Shown here: one piece after another, positions 16,810 through 25,602 of the stretch
How positions within the stretch are numbered: position 1 is the first letter of the stretch
Layout: each line of letters opens with the position of its first letter
NCBI GenBank assembly: GCA_041741895.1
Contig: JBGSJO010000118.1
Location: forward strand, 1 to 64,000
Direction of reading: 5' to 3'
Origin: Allopontixanthobacter sp041741895
GTDB taxonomy: Bacteria > Pseudomonadota > Alphaproteobacteria > Sphingomonadales > Sphingomonadaceae
DNA length: 64,000 bases
Notes under the pieces: model-generated
What the model saw: only the letters and a program-made list of their open reading frames with translations
Databases searched by the model: none
Told to the model about the DNA's origin: nothing
Made by a program: the position numbers and the translations under genes

Positions 16810-19373
16810 TATTCGGCAGCTTTCTTCGGTGGTGCCTTCTTCTTCGCTGCTAGTTTTTTTGATGCCGGCTTTTTCTTCGGAGCTGCCTTCTTCTTCGCCG
16901 GTGCCTTTCGCCCCTTTTTCTTCGGCGGCCCCTTGGCGATGCGGGCGTCGATCAGGGTGATTGCCTGTTCGTCGTTAATATCTTCGGGTTTGATATCCTT
17001 GGGGATGGTCGCGTTGTTGGTGCCGTCGGTGACATAGGGGCCGTAACGCCCCGGCATCACCTTCATTTCGGCGTCGCTGGTCGGATGCTTGCCCAGCACC
17101 TTGATCGGTTCCGCCGCGGCCCGCGTGCCGCCCTTGCGGTTTGCCGCTTCTGCCAGCAGCGTGACCGCCGCATTCATGCCGGTATCGAACACATCACGAG
17201 TGCCGGTCAGCTTGGCATATTTGCCATCGTGTCGTAGGTACGGGCCATAACGGCCTATGTTTGCTTCGATTTCCTTGCCAGTCTCGGGATGTGTCCCGAC
17301 AATGCGCGGCAGATCAAGCAGCTTCAGTGCCCATTCCAGGTCGAAATCGTCAAGGTCCTTGGGGATCGAGGCACGCTTGGCGTCCTTGCCCTCGCCAAGC
17401 TGGATATAGGCACCGAAGCGGCCCGTCTTTCGCTCGATGGGCAAGCCGGTGACGGGATCGTTGCCCATCGACTCGTCTTCGCCGCCCTCATCCGTCTCGC
17501 CGCCCGGCTGGGCAAAGCGGCGGGTGAATTTGCATTCGGGGTAATTCGAACACGCGATGAAGGCGCCGAATTTGCCGCCGCGCAGGGCCAGCCGCCCTTC
17601 ACCGCATTTGGGGCACAGGCGCGGATCGCCGCCATCTTCCTTCGCGGGGAACAGGTAATCAGACAGGAATTCGTCCAGTTTCTCGGAAACTTCGGACGGT
17701 TTGAATTCCATTACTTCGTCGGATTTCGGTTTGAAATCCTTCCAGAAATTGGCGAGAACCGCCTTGTATTCAGCCTTTCCATCGGACACGACATCTAGCT
17801 CGTCCTCCATCCCGGCGGTGAAATCATAGGCCACGTAGCGATCGAAAAACCGTTCGAGAAATGCTGTCAGCAATCGCCCACTTTCCTCAGCAAAGAAACG
17901 GTTTTTCTCCATCCGCACATAGTCGCGGTCACGCAGGGTCTGGATGGTCGAGGCGTAGGTGGACGGACGGCCGATGCCCAGTTCCTCCAGCCGTTTGACC
18001 AGGCTGGCTTCGGAAAAACGCGGCGGCGGCTGGGTGAAATGCTGGTTGGCGGCGACCGATTTCTTCATCGGGCTATCACCCTTGTGCATCACCGGTAGCA
18101 GGCCGGATTCGTCATCCGCCGTATCGTCGAAACTTTCTTCGTAAACCGCCAGGAAGCCGGGGAATTTCACCACTTGCCCGGTGGCGCGCAATTCGTGCCT
18201 GCCGGTCGGATCCCGCAGGGTGACCGTAGTCCGCTCGAGACTGGCGGAGGCCATCTGGCTGGCCATCGCCCGCTTGAAAATCAGCGAATACAGCTTCGCC
18301 TCATCACCCGAACCGGCCCTGTCCTGGGTAAAGCTGGTGGGCCGGATTGCCTCATGCGCTTCCTGGGCATTCTTCGCCTTGGTGGCGTAATGACGAGGCT
18401 TTTCCGGCAGATAATGGCCGTTGTAGCGGTTCGAAATCGCCACCCGCGCGGCAGAAATGGCGCTGTGATCCATCTGCACGCCGTCCGTCCGCATATAGGT
18501 AATCGCGCCGGCCTCGTACAGATTTTGCGCCAGACGCATGGTGTGGCTGGCGGAATAGCCGAGCTTGCGGCTCGCCTCCTGCTGCAATGTCGAGGTGGTG
18601 AACGGCGGCGAAGGATGCCTTTTCTGCGGCTTGGTTTCGACCTCCTCGATAGTGAAGCGGCCGTTTTCGACGGCGGCCTTTGCCGCCATCGCACTGCCTT
18701 CGTTGCCCAGGGTCAGTTTGTCGAGCTTCTGGCCGTCGAACTTGACCAGGCGGGCGTCGAATTCAGTCCCGTCCTGCTCCATCCGGGCGACTACAGACCA
18801 ATATTCCTGAGCCCGGAACGCTTCGATCTCACGTTCACGGTCAACGATGATCCGCAGCGCAACGGATTGCACCCGGCCCGCGCTTTTCGCGCCAGGCAGC
18901 TTGCGCCACAGCACGGGGGACAGTGTAAAGCCGAACAAATAATCCAGCGCGCGGCGCGCCAGATAGGCGTCGATCAGATCGGTATCGAGCCCGCGCGGCC
19001 TCGTCATCGCTTCGGTCACCGCGGCCTTGGTGATCGCGTTGAAAGTGACCCGGTCAACCACCTTGGGCAGCGCCTTGCGCTTGGCCAGCAGTTCCTGGAC
19101 ATGCCACGAAATCGCTTCGCCTTCCCGGTCAGGGTCGGTCGCAAGGATCAGGCGGTCGGCCTTCTTCGCCGCATCGGTGATTTCCTTCATGCGGGATGTC
19201 TTGTCGCGGTAGACCTCCCAATCCATCGCGAAATCCTCGTCCGGCCGCACGCTGCCGTCCTTTGGAGGCAGGTCGCGGACATGGCCGTAGGAAGCGAGAA
19301 CCTTGAAGTCCTTGCCGAGGTATTTCTCGATGGTCTTCGCCTTGGCAGGCGATTCGACGATAACTAGCTGCAT
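16809..19373 (-). CDS. topA: DNA topoisomerase I (type IA)
   Basis: Relaxes negative supercoils. The 854 residues begin with the TOPRIM domain (MQLVIVESPAKAKTIEKYLG, and DPDREGEAISWH at 80-91), followed by the central domain with the catalytic tyrosine in ITYMRTDG (Y293), then one clear C4 zinc-ribbon (CPKCGEGRL...CSNYPECKF) and further repeated GRYGPY modules. It ends in a long Lys/Ala tail (KKKGRKAPAKKKAAPKKK) typical of actinobacterial and sphingomonad enzymes, which aids DNA binding. The ATG at 19373 gives the family start; the ORF extends upstream by 22 residues without support. An ACGTGTACGTGTACG tandem lies about 20 bases upstream. Confidence 0.96.
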   Translation of the reverse strand: MQLVIVESPAKAKTIEKYLGKDFKVLASYGHVRDLPPKDGSVRPDEDFAMDWEVYRDKTSRMKEITDAAKKADRLILATDPDREGEAISWHVQELLAKRKALPKVVDRVTFNAITKAAVTEAMTRPRGLDTDLIDAYLARRALDYLFGFTLSPVLWRKLPGAKSAGRVQSVALRIIVDREREIEAFRAQEYWSVVARMEQDGTEFDARLVKFDGQKLDKLTLGNEGSAMAAKAAVENGRFTIEEVETKPQKRHPSPPFTTSTLQQEASRKLGYSASHTMRLAQNLYEAGAITYMRTDGVQMDHSAISAARVAISNRYNGHYLPEKPRHYATKAKNAQEAHEAIRPTSFTQDRAGSGDEAKLYSLIFKRAMASQMASASLERTTVTLRDPTGRHELRATGQVVKFPGFLAVYEESFDDTADDESGLLPVMHKGDSPMKKSVAANQHFTQPPPRFSEASLVKRLEELGIGRPSTYASTIQTLRDRDYVRMEKNRFFAEESGRLLTAFLERFFDRYVAYDFTAGMEDELDVVSDGKAEYKAVLANFWKDFKPKSDEVMEFKPSEVSEKLDEFLSDYLFPAKEDGGDPRLCPKCGEGRLALRGGKFGAFIACSNYPECKFTRRFAQPGGETDEGGEDESMGNDPVTGLPIERKTGRFGAYIQLGEGKDAKRASIPKDLDDFDLEWALKLLDLPRIVGTHPETGKEIEANIGRYGPYLRHDGKYAKLTGTRDVFDTGMNAAVTLLAEAANRKGGTRAAAEPIKVLGKHPTSDAEMKVMPGRYGPYVTDGTNNATIPKDIKPEDINDEQAITLIDARIAKGPPKKKGRKAPAKKKAAPKKKPASKKLAAKKKAPPKKAAE

Positions 19374-19481
19374 GGAAGTTCGGAAAATCCTTACGTGTAC
19401 GTGTACGCGAGGGTGACGCCGTAGATCGTGGTTCGTCAAGTGGCTAGGGGCTGGGTCGATTCAAACCGAAGGCGGCGGTAT

Positions 19482-20609
19482 TTATCTTGCCAGACTGACC
19501 CTGCCCGCAGCGTGGCGCGTCAACCGGCCCGCAATTTCCAGCTCAAGCAGCGCCAATTTCACCGATGCCGCGCTGGTCCCAGACTGACGGATCAACTCGT
19601 CCACTGCAATTGGTGCCGTGGTAAGGAGCTGTTCGATTTCGGCTGGCTCCTCATCCGCAAAATCCTCGCCAGGATCGTAGCTCCAGACCTGCGTTTCGTG
19701 GAAGCTGGAGCGGGGGTTGCCGTCAAAACCGGACAGGAATTCCACCACATCTTCCGGTGACTGGGCCAGAACCGCGCCGTCGCGGATCAACTGGTTGCAC
19801 CCTTGCGATCGGCTGTCGAGCGGGCTGCCTGATATCGCCATTACCTCGTGCCCGGCCTCCCCCGCCAACCGCGCGGTTATCAGCGAGCCCGGTTTTGGCG
19901 CGGCTTCCACCACCAGCGTCCCGGCAGCGAGCCCTGCAATGATACGATTGCGGCTGGGGAAATGGCTGCCGCGTGGCTCGGTACCGGGGGAGTTGCTCCG
20001 CGATCAGCAGGCCTTCCCGGGCGATCTGTTCCTGCAAGTCTGCATGCTGCGGCGGGTAGGCAATTTCGATCCCGCGGGCGATTACGCCAATGGTTTCCGG
20101 CAGCGATCCCTTATGTGCGGCCCCGTCTATGCCTCGGGCCAGGCCGGAAACGACCACCAACCCTGCATCCGTAAGAGCCATCGCGAATTCGCGCGCCAGT
20201 TTCACCGCAGCAGCAGAGGCATTGCGCGCGCCGACCATGACAACACAGGGCTTTGCCGCCAACCCGGCATCGCCGCGATAGGTCAGGATCGGCGGCGCGC
20301 TTTCCAATTCGCGCAGCAGGTCGGGATATTCGAGCGAAACGTTGAACCGATAGCGCGCGCCTTGCGGACGGCATTTATCTCCGCCTCGATTTTGGCGGCT
20401 GGGACGGGCGCATATTGCAGCCGCCCCCGCTTACCGAGATCGGGCAATCCCTCCAGCGCGGACGCCGCAGCGCCGAAACGGCGCAATAGCTGCGCATAGC
20501 TGACCGGGCCGATACTCGGGGATCGCAACAGACGGATGCGGGCAAAAGCCTCTTCCTGGGTCAGAACGGGCTGGGTCAGAACGGGCGACTGCGTTGGAGC
20601 CAATTTCAC
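19482..20609 (-). pseudogene. dprA: dprA (DNA-processing protein A), broken by two frameshifts
   Basis: DprA loads RecA on incoming single-stranded DNA in natural transformation. The gene starts at GTG 20609 (overlapping the plsY stop) and reads VKLAPTQSPVLTQ... in one frame up to about 20362. It then continues in a second frame (YRFNVSLEYPDLLRELESAP...VVMVGARNAS...VVSGLARGIDGAAHKGSL) until about 19990, and returns to the first frame (HFPSRNRIIAGLAAGTLVVEAAPKPGS...) to the TAA at 19482. The first shift looks like one lost base near aaggcgcgcgc; the second is one extra C in a run of five. All DprA blocks are present, so this is either a recent double mutation or two sequencing errors. Confidence 0.85.
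20557..20586 (-). repeat. 15-bp tandem duplication in the dprA 5' end
   Basis: The unit tgggtcagaacgggc occurs twice in direct tandem and encodes the duplicated PVLTQ-PVLTQ at residues ~9-18 of DprA. Because 15 is a multiple of three it does not disturb the frame. Confidence 0.85.
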
Positions 20610-21190
20610 GCCTTGCTGCCGCCCACTTTTGGTTCTGTACCTGCCCGGAGCCGCCCGATGTTGGCACGGTGCAACCACAGGATCAGCGCGGCAATCGCAA
20701 TCAGGAAAGGCACGAACTGCGGCCAGCCGGTGAGATAGGCCGCCACCGGTGCCGCCACCGCCGCAGCCATTCCGGCAAGCGAACTGATCCGCCAGATCGC
20801 CAGCATCCCGATCCACGCCAGCGCATAGACAACCCCGATTGGCCAGGCGATGCCGAAACACACACCCGCCAGCGTCGCCACGCCCTTGCCGCCCTTGAAT
20901 TTCAGCCACAGTGGAAAGCAATGCCCGATGATGGCACCGACTGCCGCAAATCCGGCCGCATCCGGGAAATACCGCCATGTCAGAAATACCGCCAGAAACC
21001 CCTTGAACAGGTCCAGCAGCAATGTTGCCGCCGCCAGCCCCTTGTTACCGGTACGCAGAACATTGGTCGCGCCGATGTTGCCCGACCCGATTTTCCGCAC
21101 ATCGCCCAGCCCCGCCATACGTGTCAGGATCAACCCGAACGGGATCGATCCCAGTGCGTAACCCAGCAATGCGGCCCAAAGAATATCCAT
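20606..21190 (-). CDS. plsY: Glycerol-3-phosphate acyltransferase PlsY
   Basis: Inner-membrane enzyme that acylates glycerol-3-phosphate with acyl-phosphate, the first step of phospholipid synthesis. The 194 residues have about five transmembrane segments and the three conserved PlsY loops: GSIPFGLILTR, GSGNIGATNVLRTG and FKGGKGVATLAG. The ATG at 21190 is preceded by GAGGGTAAT; the ORF extends nine residues further without a ribosome site. It overlaps dprA downstream and is divergent from murI. Confidence 0.95.
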   Translation of the reverse strand: MDILWAALLGYALGSIPFGLILTRMAGLGDVRKIGSGNIGATNVLRTGNKGLAAATLLLDLFKGFLAVFLTWRYFPDAAGFAAVGAIIGHCFPLWLKFKGGKGVATLAGVCFGIAWPIGVVYALAWIGMLAIWRISSLAGMAAAVAAPVAAYLTGWPQFVPFLIAIAALILWLHRANIGRLRAGTEPKVGGSKA

Positions 21191-21266
21191 ATTACCCTCA
21201 GTTACCTTGCGCACCAACCTTGCCGATGCTCAGAGTTGTTCCTAATCCCGATGACGTAAATCGCGG

Positions 21267-21291
21267 CCTTCGACAAGCTTGGGCCTGACGG
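21267..21291. repeat. Degenerate REP-like element upstream of murI
   Basis: The sequence ccttcgacaagcttgggcct resembles the sphingomonad REP CTTCGACAAGCTCAGG and the copy inside pccA. It lies in the plsY-murI intergenic region and provides a spurious TTG start upstream of the likely murI start. Confidence 0.45.
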
Positions 21292-21305
21292 ATTCGGAGT
21301 TTAAT

Positions 21306-22100
21306 TTGCTGCCTGATGCACCCATTCTGCTGTTCGATTCCGGTGTCGGCGGCTTGTCGGTGCTGGCCGCATTGCGCAAAATTCTGCCTGCTGCTCCGGT
21401 AATCTACGCGTCGGACCAGGCGGGGCTGCCCTATGGCACCAAGACCGAAGTCCAGATTGCGACGCGCGTCGCGGGCCTGCTCGGGCGGATGAGCGAACGC
21501 TATCGCCCGCGCCTTGTCTGCATCGCCTGCAACACCGCTTCCACCATCGCACTTGGCATGGTGCGCGAAGTGCTGGAAGTACCGATTGTGGGCACCGTCC
21601 CCGCGATCAAGCCCGCCGCCGCAATGACGCAAAGCGGGGTTATCGGGCTGCTCGGCACCGCCGCAACAGTCCGCCAAGCCTACGTCGACAATCTTCAGCG
21701 CGAATTCGCCAGCGGAAAAATGCTGCTGCGCCATGCCGCGCCCCAATTGGTGGATGTAGCGGAAGCGAAATTGCGCGGGCAGTCGATAGACGAGGCAGCA
21801 ATAGCATCCGCCGTCGCCGGATTGCGCAACCAACCCAGCGGGGATGCGATTGATACGGTGGTTCTGGCCTGCACGCATTTCCCGCTGCTGCGTAAGGAAT
21901 TGGGCCAGCAATTCGGGCCAGGCGTGCGGATGATCGACGGCGCGGAGGGCATTGCCCGGCGGATCGCCGATTTGACCCGGGGCCAGGAATTTATCCGCAG
22001 CAACCCCGACCGGGCGATTACGACCGGACCCATCGAACAGCTGGAAAGTTTACGCAAGACGCTGGACGATTACGGCCTCCATCAGTTCGATCGATTCTAA
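21306..22100 (+). CDS. murI: Glutamate racemase
   Basis: Makes D-glutamate for peptidoglycan. The 264-residue protein has LLFDSGVGGLSVL with the first Asp/Ser pair, YASDQAGLPYGTK, the first catalytic cysteine in IACNTAST and the second in ACTHFPLL. The likely start is TTG at 21306 (LPDAPILLFDSG), 6 bases after GGAG; a more upstream TTG at 21279 falls in a repeat-like sequence. It is divergent from plsY and followed 103 bases later by hemA on the same strand. Confidence 0.94.
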   Translation: MLPDAPILLFDSGVGGLSVLAALRKILPAAPVIYASDQAGLPYGTKTEVQIATRVAGLLGRMSERYRPRLVCIACNTASTIALGMVREVLEVPIVGTVPAIKPAAAMTQSGVIGLLGTAATVRQAYVDNLQREFASGKMLLRHAAPQLVDVAEAKLRGQSIDEAAIASAVAGLRNQPSGDAIDTVVLACTHFPLLRKELGQQFGPGVRMIDGAEGIARRIADLTRGQEFIRSNPDRAITTGPIEQLESLRKTLDDYGLHQFDRF

Positions 22101-22203
22101 TCGCGAATCGTTCGCAAAGATCGCGGTGGCAATTTGCGCATCGACCGACTAAATCGCCCGGAGAACAGCCGGTGCAAGCTGGCGCAATGACGCAGGTTAG
22201 GGT

Positions 22204-23418
22204 GTGAATTACAACCAGATCTTCGACCAGGCCATCGATCGCCTGCATTCCGAAGGGCGTTACCGCGTCTTTATCGATATCATGCGCAACAAGGGTGCCT
22301 ATCCCAACGCGCGCTGTTTTCACGGGCATAATGGCCCCAAGCCAATTACCGTCTGGTGTTCCAACGATTACCTCGCCATGGGCCAGCATCCCAAGGTAAT
22401 CTCTGCAATGGAAGATGCGCTGCATGATGTTGGCGCGGGATCAGGCGGCACGCGCAATATCGGCGGTAATACCCATTTCCATGTCGAGCTGGAAAACGAA
22501 CTGGCCGATCTGCACGGCAAGGAAGGCGCGCTGCTGTTTACCAGCGGCTATGTCTCCAACGACGCGACGCTGTCTACTCTGGCGAAACTGCTGCCGGGCT
22601 GCATCATTTTCTCCGATGCGCTGAACCATGCCAGCATGATCGCGGGCATCCGGAATTCCGGTTGCGAGAAGCGTGTGTTCAACCATAACGACATGGCGCA
22701 TCTGGAACAGCTGTTGGCTGCGGAAGACCCCGATTCGCCCAAGCTGATCGCGTTTGAAAGCATCTATTCAATGGACGGCGATGTCGCGCCGATCCACGAA
22801 ATTTGCGATCTGGCAGAAAAATACAATGCGCTGACCTATATCGATGAAGTCCACGCGGTCGGCATGTATGGCAAGCGCGGCGGCGGCATTTCGGAACGGG
22901 ACGAAGCAGCTGACCGGATCGATATCATCGAAGGCACATTGGGCAAGGCATTCGGCGTAATGGGCGGCTATATCGCCGCCGACACCAAGATCATCGATGT
23001 CATCCGTTCCTATGCACCAGGTTTCATTTTCACCACCTCGCTCAGCCCCGTATTGGTGGCCGGAGTGTTAGCATCAGTTCGGCACCTGAAGGAATCCTCG
23101 GTTGAGCGTGATGCCCAGCAAGCCAACGCTGCTGCATTGAAAAAGCATTTCCGTGATGCCGGCCTGCCGGTGATGGAATCGACTACCCACATCGTTCCGC
23201 TGATGGTGGGCGATCCTGTTCACGCAAAACGGATCAGCGACATCCTGCTCGCGGAATACGGAGTCTATGTTCAGCCGATCAATTTCCCGACCGTTCCGCG
23301 TGGGACCGAACGTCTGCGTTTCACGCCCGGCCCCGCCCATACCGACGAAATGATGGCAGAACTGACCAAGGCACTGGTGGAAATCTGGGACCGATTGGAA
23401 ATGCGGCAAGCCGCCTGA
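22204..23418 (+). CDS. hemA: 5-aminolevulinate synthase
   Basis: PLP enzyme condensing glycine with succinyl-CoA, the first step of the C4 tetrapyrrole route. The 404 residues start GTG-MNYNQIFDQAIDRLHSEG and contain WCSNDYLAMG, GSGGTRNIGGNTHFHVELE, the SIYSMDGDVAP block, DEVHAVGMYGKRGGG and the PLP lysine in GTLGKAFGVMGGY at residue 248, the position known for the Rhodobacter capsulatus enzyme. An R (R374-like region) near TERLRFTPGP is typical. The 102 bases upstream show no clear FNR or PpsR palindrome. The LOV-HTH gene follows 25 bases after the stop, suggesting co-transcription. Confidence 0.96.
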   Translation: MNYNQIFDQAIDRLHSEGRYRVFIDIMRNKGAYPNARCFHGHNGPKPITVWCSNDYLAMGQHPKVISAMEDALHDVGAGSGGTRNIGGNTHFHVELENELADLHGKEGALLFTSGYVSNDATLSTLAKLLPGCIIFSDALNHASMIAGIRNSGCEKRVFNHNDMAHLEQLLAAEDPDSPKLIAFESIYSMDGDVAPIHEICDLAEKYNALTYIDEVHAVGMYGKRGGGISERDEAADRIDIIEGTLGKAFGVMGGYIAADTKIIDVIRSYAPGFIFTTSLSPVLVAGVLASVRHLKESSVERDAQQANAAALKKHFRDAGLPVMESTTHIVPLMVGDPVHAKRISDILLAEYGVYVQPINFPTVPRGTERLRFTPGPAHTDEMMAELTKALVEIWDRLEMRQAA

Positions 23419-23442
23419 CACATCCTGATATTACCCACTTAT

Positions 23443-24156
23443 TTGCATTCTCTGCCAGCAAGGCCGATATCGCCTGAAGTGGTGGAACATTTTACAGACC
23501 AGGTCCTGACATCCGGAGCAATACCGGCGGAAATCCCCATGCGCGGGACAGACATCAATCCGCCGGACTGGGTTACCGGCCTGATTGGTGCCAGCCCGAT
23601 TGCATCGGTAGTGTCCAATCCGCGCCTGAAAGACAATCCGATTGTCGCGGTGAACCAGCCCTTCGTGGACTTGACCGGCTATGCCGAGGATGAAATTCTT
23701 GGTCGTAACTGCCGGTTCCTGGCTGGTTCCGGAACCGAGCCATGGCTGACCGAACTTATCCGCGAAGGGGTTCGCGAACATACACCCGTTCTGGTCGAAA
23801 TACTGAATTACAAACGCGATGGCAGCCCGTTTCGCAACGCTGTGCTGGTCGCCCCGATTTATGACAAGCGGGACGAATTGCAATATTTCCTGGGCAGCCA
23901 GGTTGAGGTGAGTGAGGGTCAGAATGGCATTTTTTCCGCCCGCAGAAGCCGTGCCTCGCAATTGATCCAGACACTGTCCCCGCGCCAGTTCGAGGTGACC
24001 CGGCTTGTCGCGCAGGGCCTGCGCAACAAGGAAATCGCGTATCAGCTGGGTCTGGCGGAAAAAACGGTCAAGATGCACCGCGGGCTGGTGATGGAAAAGC
24101 TGGCTTTGCGCACCAGCGCCGATCTGATTCGCCTGGCCGTCGAAGCCGGTATCTAG
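23443..24156 (+). CDS. LOV-domain/LuxR-type HTH photoreceptor (EL222-like)
   Basis: Blue-light-activated transcription factor candidate. The LOV core has the flavin-cysteine motif GRNCRFLAGSGTEPWL (cysteine 90 counting from the TTG at 23443), with ILNYKRDGSPFRN and QVEV typical of LOV. The C-terminal LuxR HTH is LSPRQFEVTRLVAQGLRNKE followed by KTVKMHRGLVMEKL. The arrangement (single LOV then LuxR HTH, 205-237 residues) and wording closely match EL222 of Erythrobacter litoralis, from memory. The start is uncertain: TTG 23443 has no ribosome site, GTG 23479 would give a length near EL222, and ATG 23539 has GGCGGA upstream. It directly follows hemA. Confidence 0.93.
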   Translation: MHSLPARPISPEVVEHFTDQVLTSGAIPAEIPMRGTDINPPDWVTGLIGASPIASVVSNPRLKDNPIVAVNQPFVDLTGYAEDEILGRNCRFLAGSGTEPWLTELIREGVREHTPVLVEILNYKRDGSPFRNAVLVAPIYDKRDELQYFLGSQVEVSEGQNGIFSARRSRASQLIQTLSPRQFEVTRLVAQGLRNKEIAYQLGLAEKTVKMHRGLVMEKLALRTSADLIRLAVEAGI

Positions 24157-24197
24157 CCGCCGGGATCAGCCGCGCACCACCGCCTAAAGTCCGTATT

Positions 24198-24226
24198 TTG
24201 AAATTCTTTGATGCGGTGCATTTAAA
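24198..24226 (+). promoter_or_regulatory. Sigma70-type promoter for a candidate sRNA
   Basis: TTGAAA at 24198-24203 and TTTAAA at 24221-24226 are separated by exactly 17 bases, the optimal spacing. It lies after the LOV-HTH stop and points into an ORF-free region that ends in a strong terminator. Confidence 0.5.
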
Positions 24227-24231
24227 TCAAA

Positions 24232-24380
24232 TCGGTTGGGCGGATTTCTTCCCTTCCCTGCATACAGCGTTATTGGCGTGGCGCTGATTGCAGGTTCTGC
24301 TTCAACCACCCAAGCGGGATCCTCCGTCCTGCATGTGCCGCCGCGAGTAATCCGCCAGCTCGCGGCGGCTTTTCTCTCTT
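24232..24380 (+). ncRNA. Candidate small regulatory RNA (~145 nt)
   Basis: Bounded by a promoter-like sequence (24198-24226) and a rho-independent terminator (24337-24380), with no protein frame. It contains a 13-bp hairpin: 24257-24269 (cctgcatacagcg) pairs with 24282-24294 (cgctgattgcagg), 11 of 13 matched. The segment between the two hairpins (24295-24336) should be single-stranded and carries the anti-Shine-Dalgarno-like gatcctccgtcctg. A pyrimidine-rich tract ttcttcccttccc precedes the first hairpin. This is the usual layout of alphaproteobacterial trans-acting sRNAs. An alternative is that it is simply the 3' end of the hemA/LOV transcript. Confidence 0.5.
24337..24380 (+). terminator. 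Rho-independent terminator
   Basis: A perfect 11-bp inverted repeat, gccgccgcgag and ctcgcggcggc, with an 11-base loop is followed by ttttctctctt. The T-rich side is on the plus strand, so it ends plus-strand transcription from the LOV-HTH gene or the candidate sRNA. The ornithine decarboxylase gene converges on it from the right. Confidence 0.85.
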
Positions 24381-24396
24381 GAAAATCGTTGCAGGA

Positions 24397-25602
24397 TCAG
24401 CGCAGGCTGACCACATTGTCGCTTTCGCGCGGGTCGATCCGGTCGCCGCGAAACAGGCTGGCCATCGGCTCGTCCTGAACTGTCACAACTTCCGCATTTC
24501 CAAATCCGTTGAAGCCGGTTTTCATGGCCGCACCGTAAGCGCCCAACATACCGATCTCGATGAAATCACCGGCCTGGATATCTGCTGGCAACATGAAAGG
24601 GCCTTTCATGAAATCGGCATCATCGCAGGTCGGGCCGTAGAAAGAAAATTCCTCGTCCGTTTCAATCAGATCATCTTCCAGGGCCATAACCGGGAAACGC
24701 CACGCGACATGCGCCGCATCGAACAGCGCGCCATAGGCACCATCGTTGATGTAGAGTTCATCCCCGCGGCGCTTTTCCACCTTCACGATCAGCGAACTGT
24801 ATTCCGCGCATAGGGCCCGGCCCGGTTCGCACCACAATTCGGCATTGTAGGCGATTGGCAAGGCTTCGAAATGGCGGTGGATGATCTGGAAATAATCTTC
24901 CAGCGGCGGAGGCTCCATGCCCGGGTAAATCGACGGGAATCCGCCGCCGACATCGATCATGTCGATCACCACGCTCGAATCTGCAATGGCCGCACGAACA
25001 CGCTCCAGCGCCTGGACATAAGCGAACGGCGTCATGGCTTGGCTGCCGACGTGGAAACACACGCCCAGCCAATCCGCCACCTGGCGGGTGGCCTGCAGCA
25101 GCGGAGCTGCGTCAGCCAGATCGACCCCGAATTTGGATGCCAGACTCAGCTCGGCATATTCGGAAGAGACACGCAGCCGAACGCACAGCCGCAGATCGCC
25201 GGCGGCCTGGCCGTCCTCACCCGCGGTTGCGGTAACGATCTTTACAAGTTCCTCGATCGTGTCGAGGCTGAAAGTACGCACGCCATGCTGGTGATAGGCT
25301 TCGGAAACCGCCCGCGCGGTCTTCACCGGGTGCATGAAACACAAGGTAGCGCCGGGCAGCGCGCCTCGCGCCATCCGCACTTCACCAATCGACGCCACAT
25401 CATAATGCGTGACGCCATTGTCCCATAGAATTTGCAGCAAATCCGGCGAGGGGTTGGCCTTTACGGCATAAAGCGTCTTGCCCGGAAACTTCTCAACGAA
25501 GAATCGAGCGGCGCGCGCAGCGGCGTGCGGGCGGTTGAGGATGACTGGCTCGTCCGGCGCGAGAGCGCGAACTACTGCAGCAGCGTCGGGATAATGGTGC
25601 AA
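24397..25602 (-). CDS. Ornithine decarboxylase-type PLP decarboxylase (fold type III)
   Basis: Makes putrescine from ornithine, feeding the neighbouring carboxyspermidine genes. The 401-residue protein shows the PLP lysine in LYAVKANPSPDLL (K48), the histidine region SIGEVRMARGALPG, VCFHVGSQAMTP, GGGFPSIYPG, the phosphate-binding CEPGRAL and the active-site cysteine in YGPTCDDADFM, then the C-terminal GAYGAAMKTGFNGFG. The start appears to be TTG at 25602 after a G-rich sequence; no ATG fits. Lysine/ornithine dual specificity is common in this family. The gene is preceded by a 150-base leader with a plausible promoter. Confidence 0.9.
   Translation of the reverse strand: MHHYPDAAAVVRALAPDEPVILNRPHAAARAARFFVEKFPGKTLYAVKANPSPDLLQILWDNGVTHYDVASIGEVRMARGALPGATLCFMHPVKTARAVSEAYHQHGVRTFSLDTIEELVKIVTATAGEDGQAAGDLRLCVRLRVSSEYAELSLASKFGVDLADAAPLLQATRQVADWLGVCFHVGSQAMTPFAYVQALERVRAAIADSSVVIDMIDVGGGFPSIYPGMEPPPLEDYFQIIHRHFEALPIAYNAELWCEPGRALCAEYSSLIVKVEKRRGDELYINDGAYGALFDAAHVAWRFPVMALEDDLIETDEEFSFYGPTCDDADFMKGPFMLPADIQAGDFIEIGMLGAYGAAMKTGFNGFGNAEVVTVQDEPMASLFRGDRIDPRESDNVVSLR

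Noticed and set aside
21279..21305. Upstream TTG start of murI
   Set aside because: Falls in a REP-like sequence and lacks a ribosome site; TTG 21306 has GGAG at good spacing.
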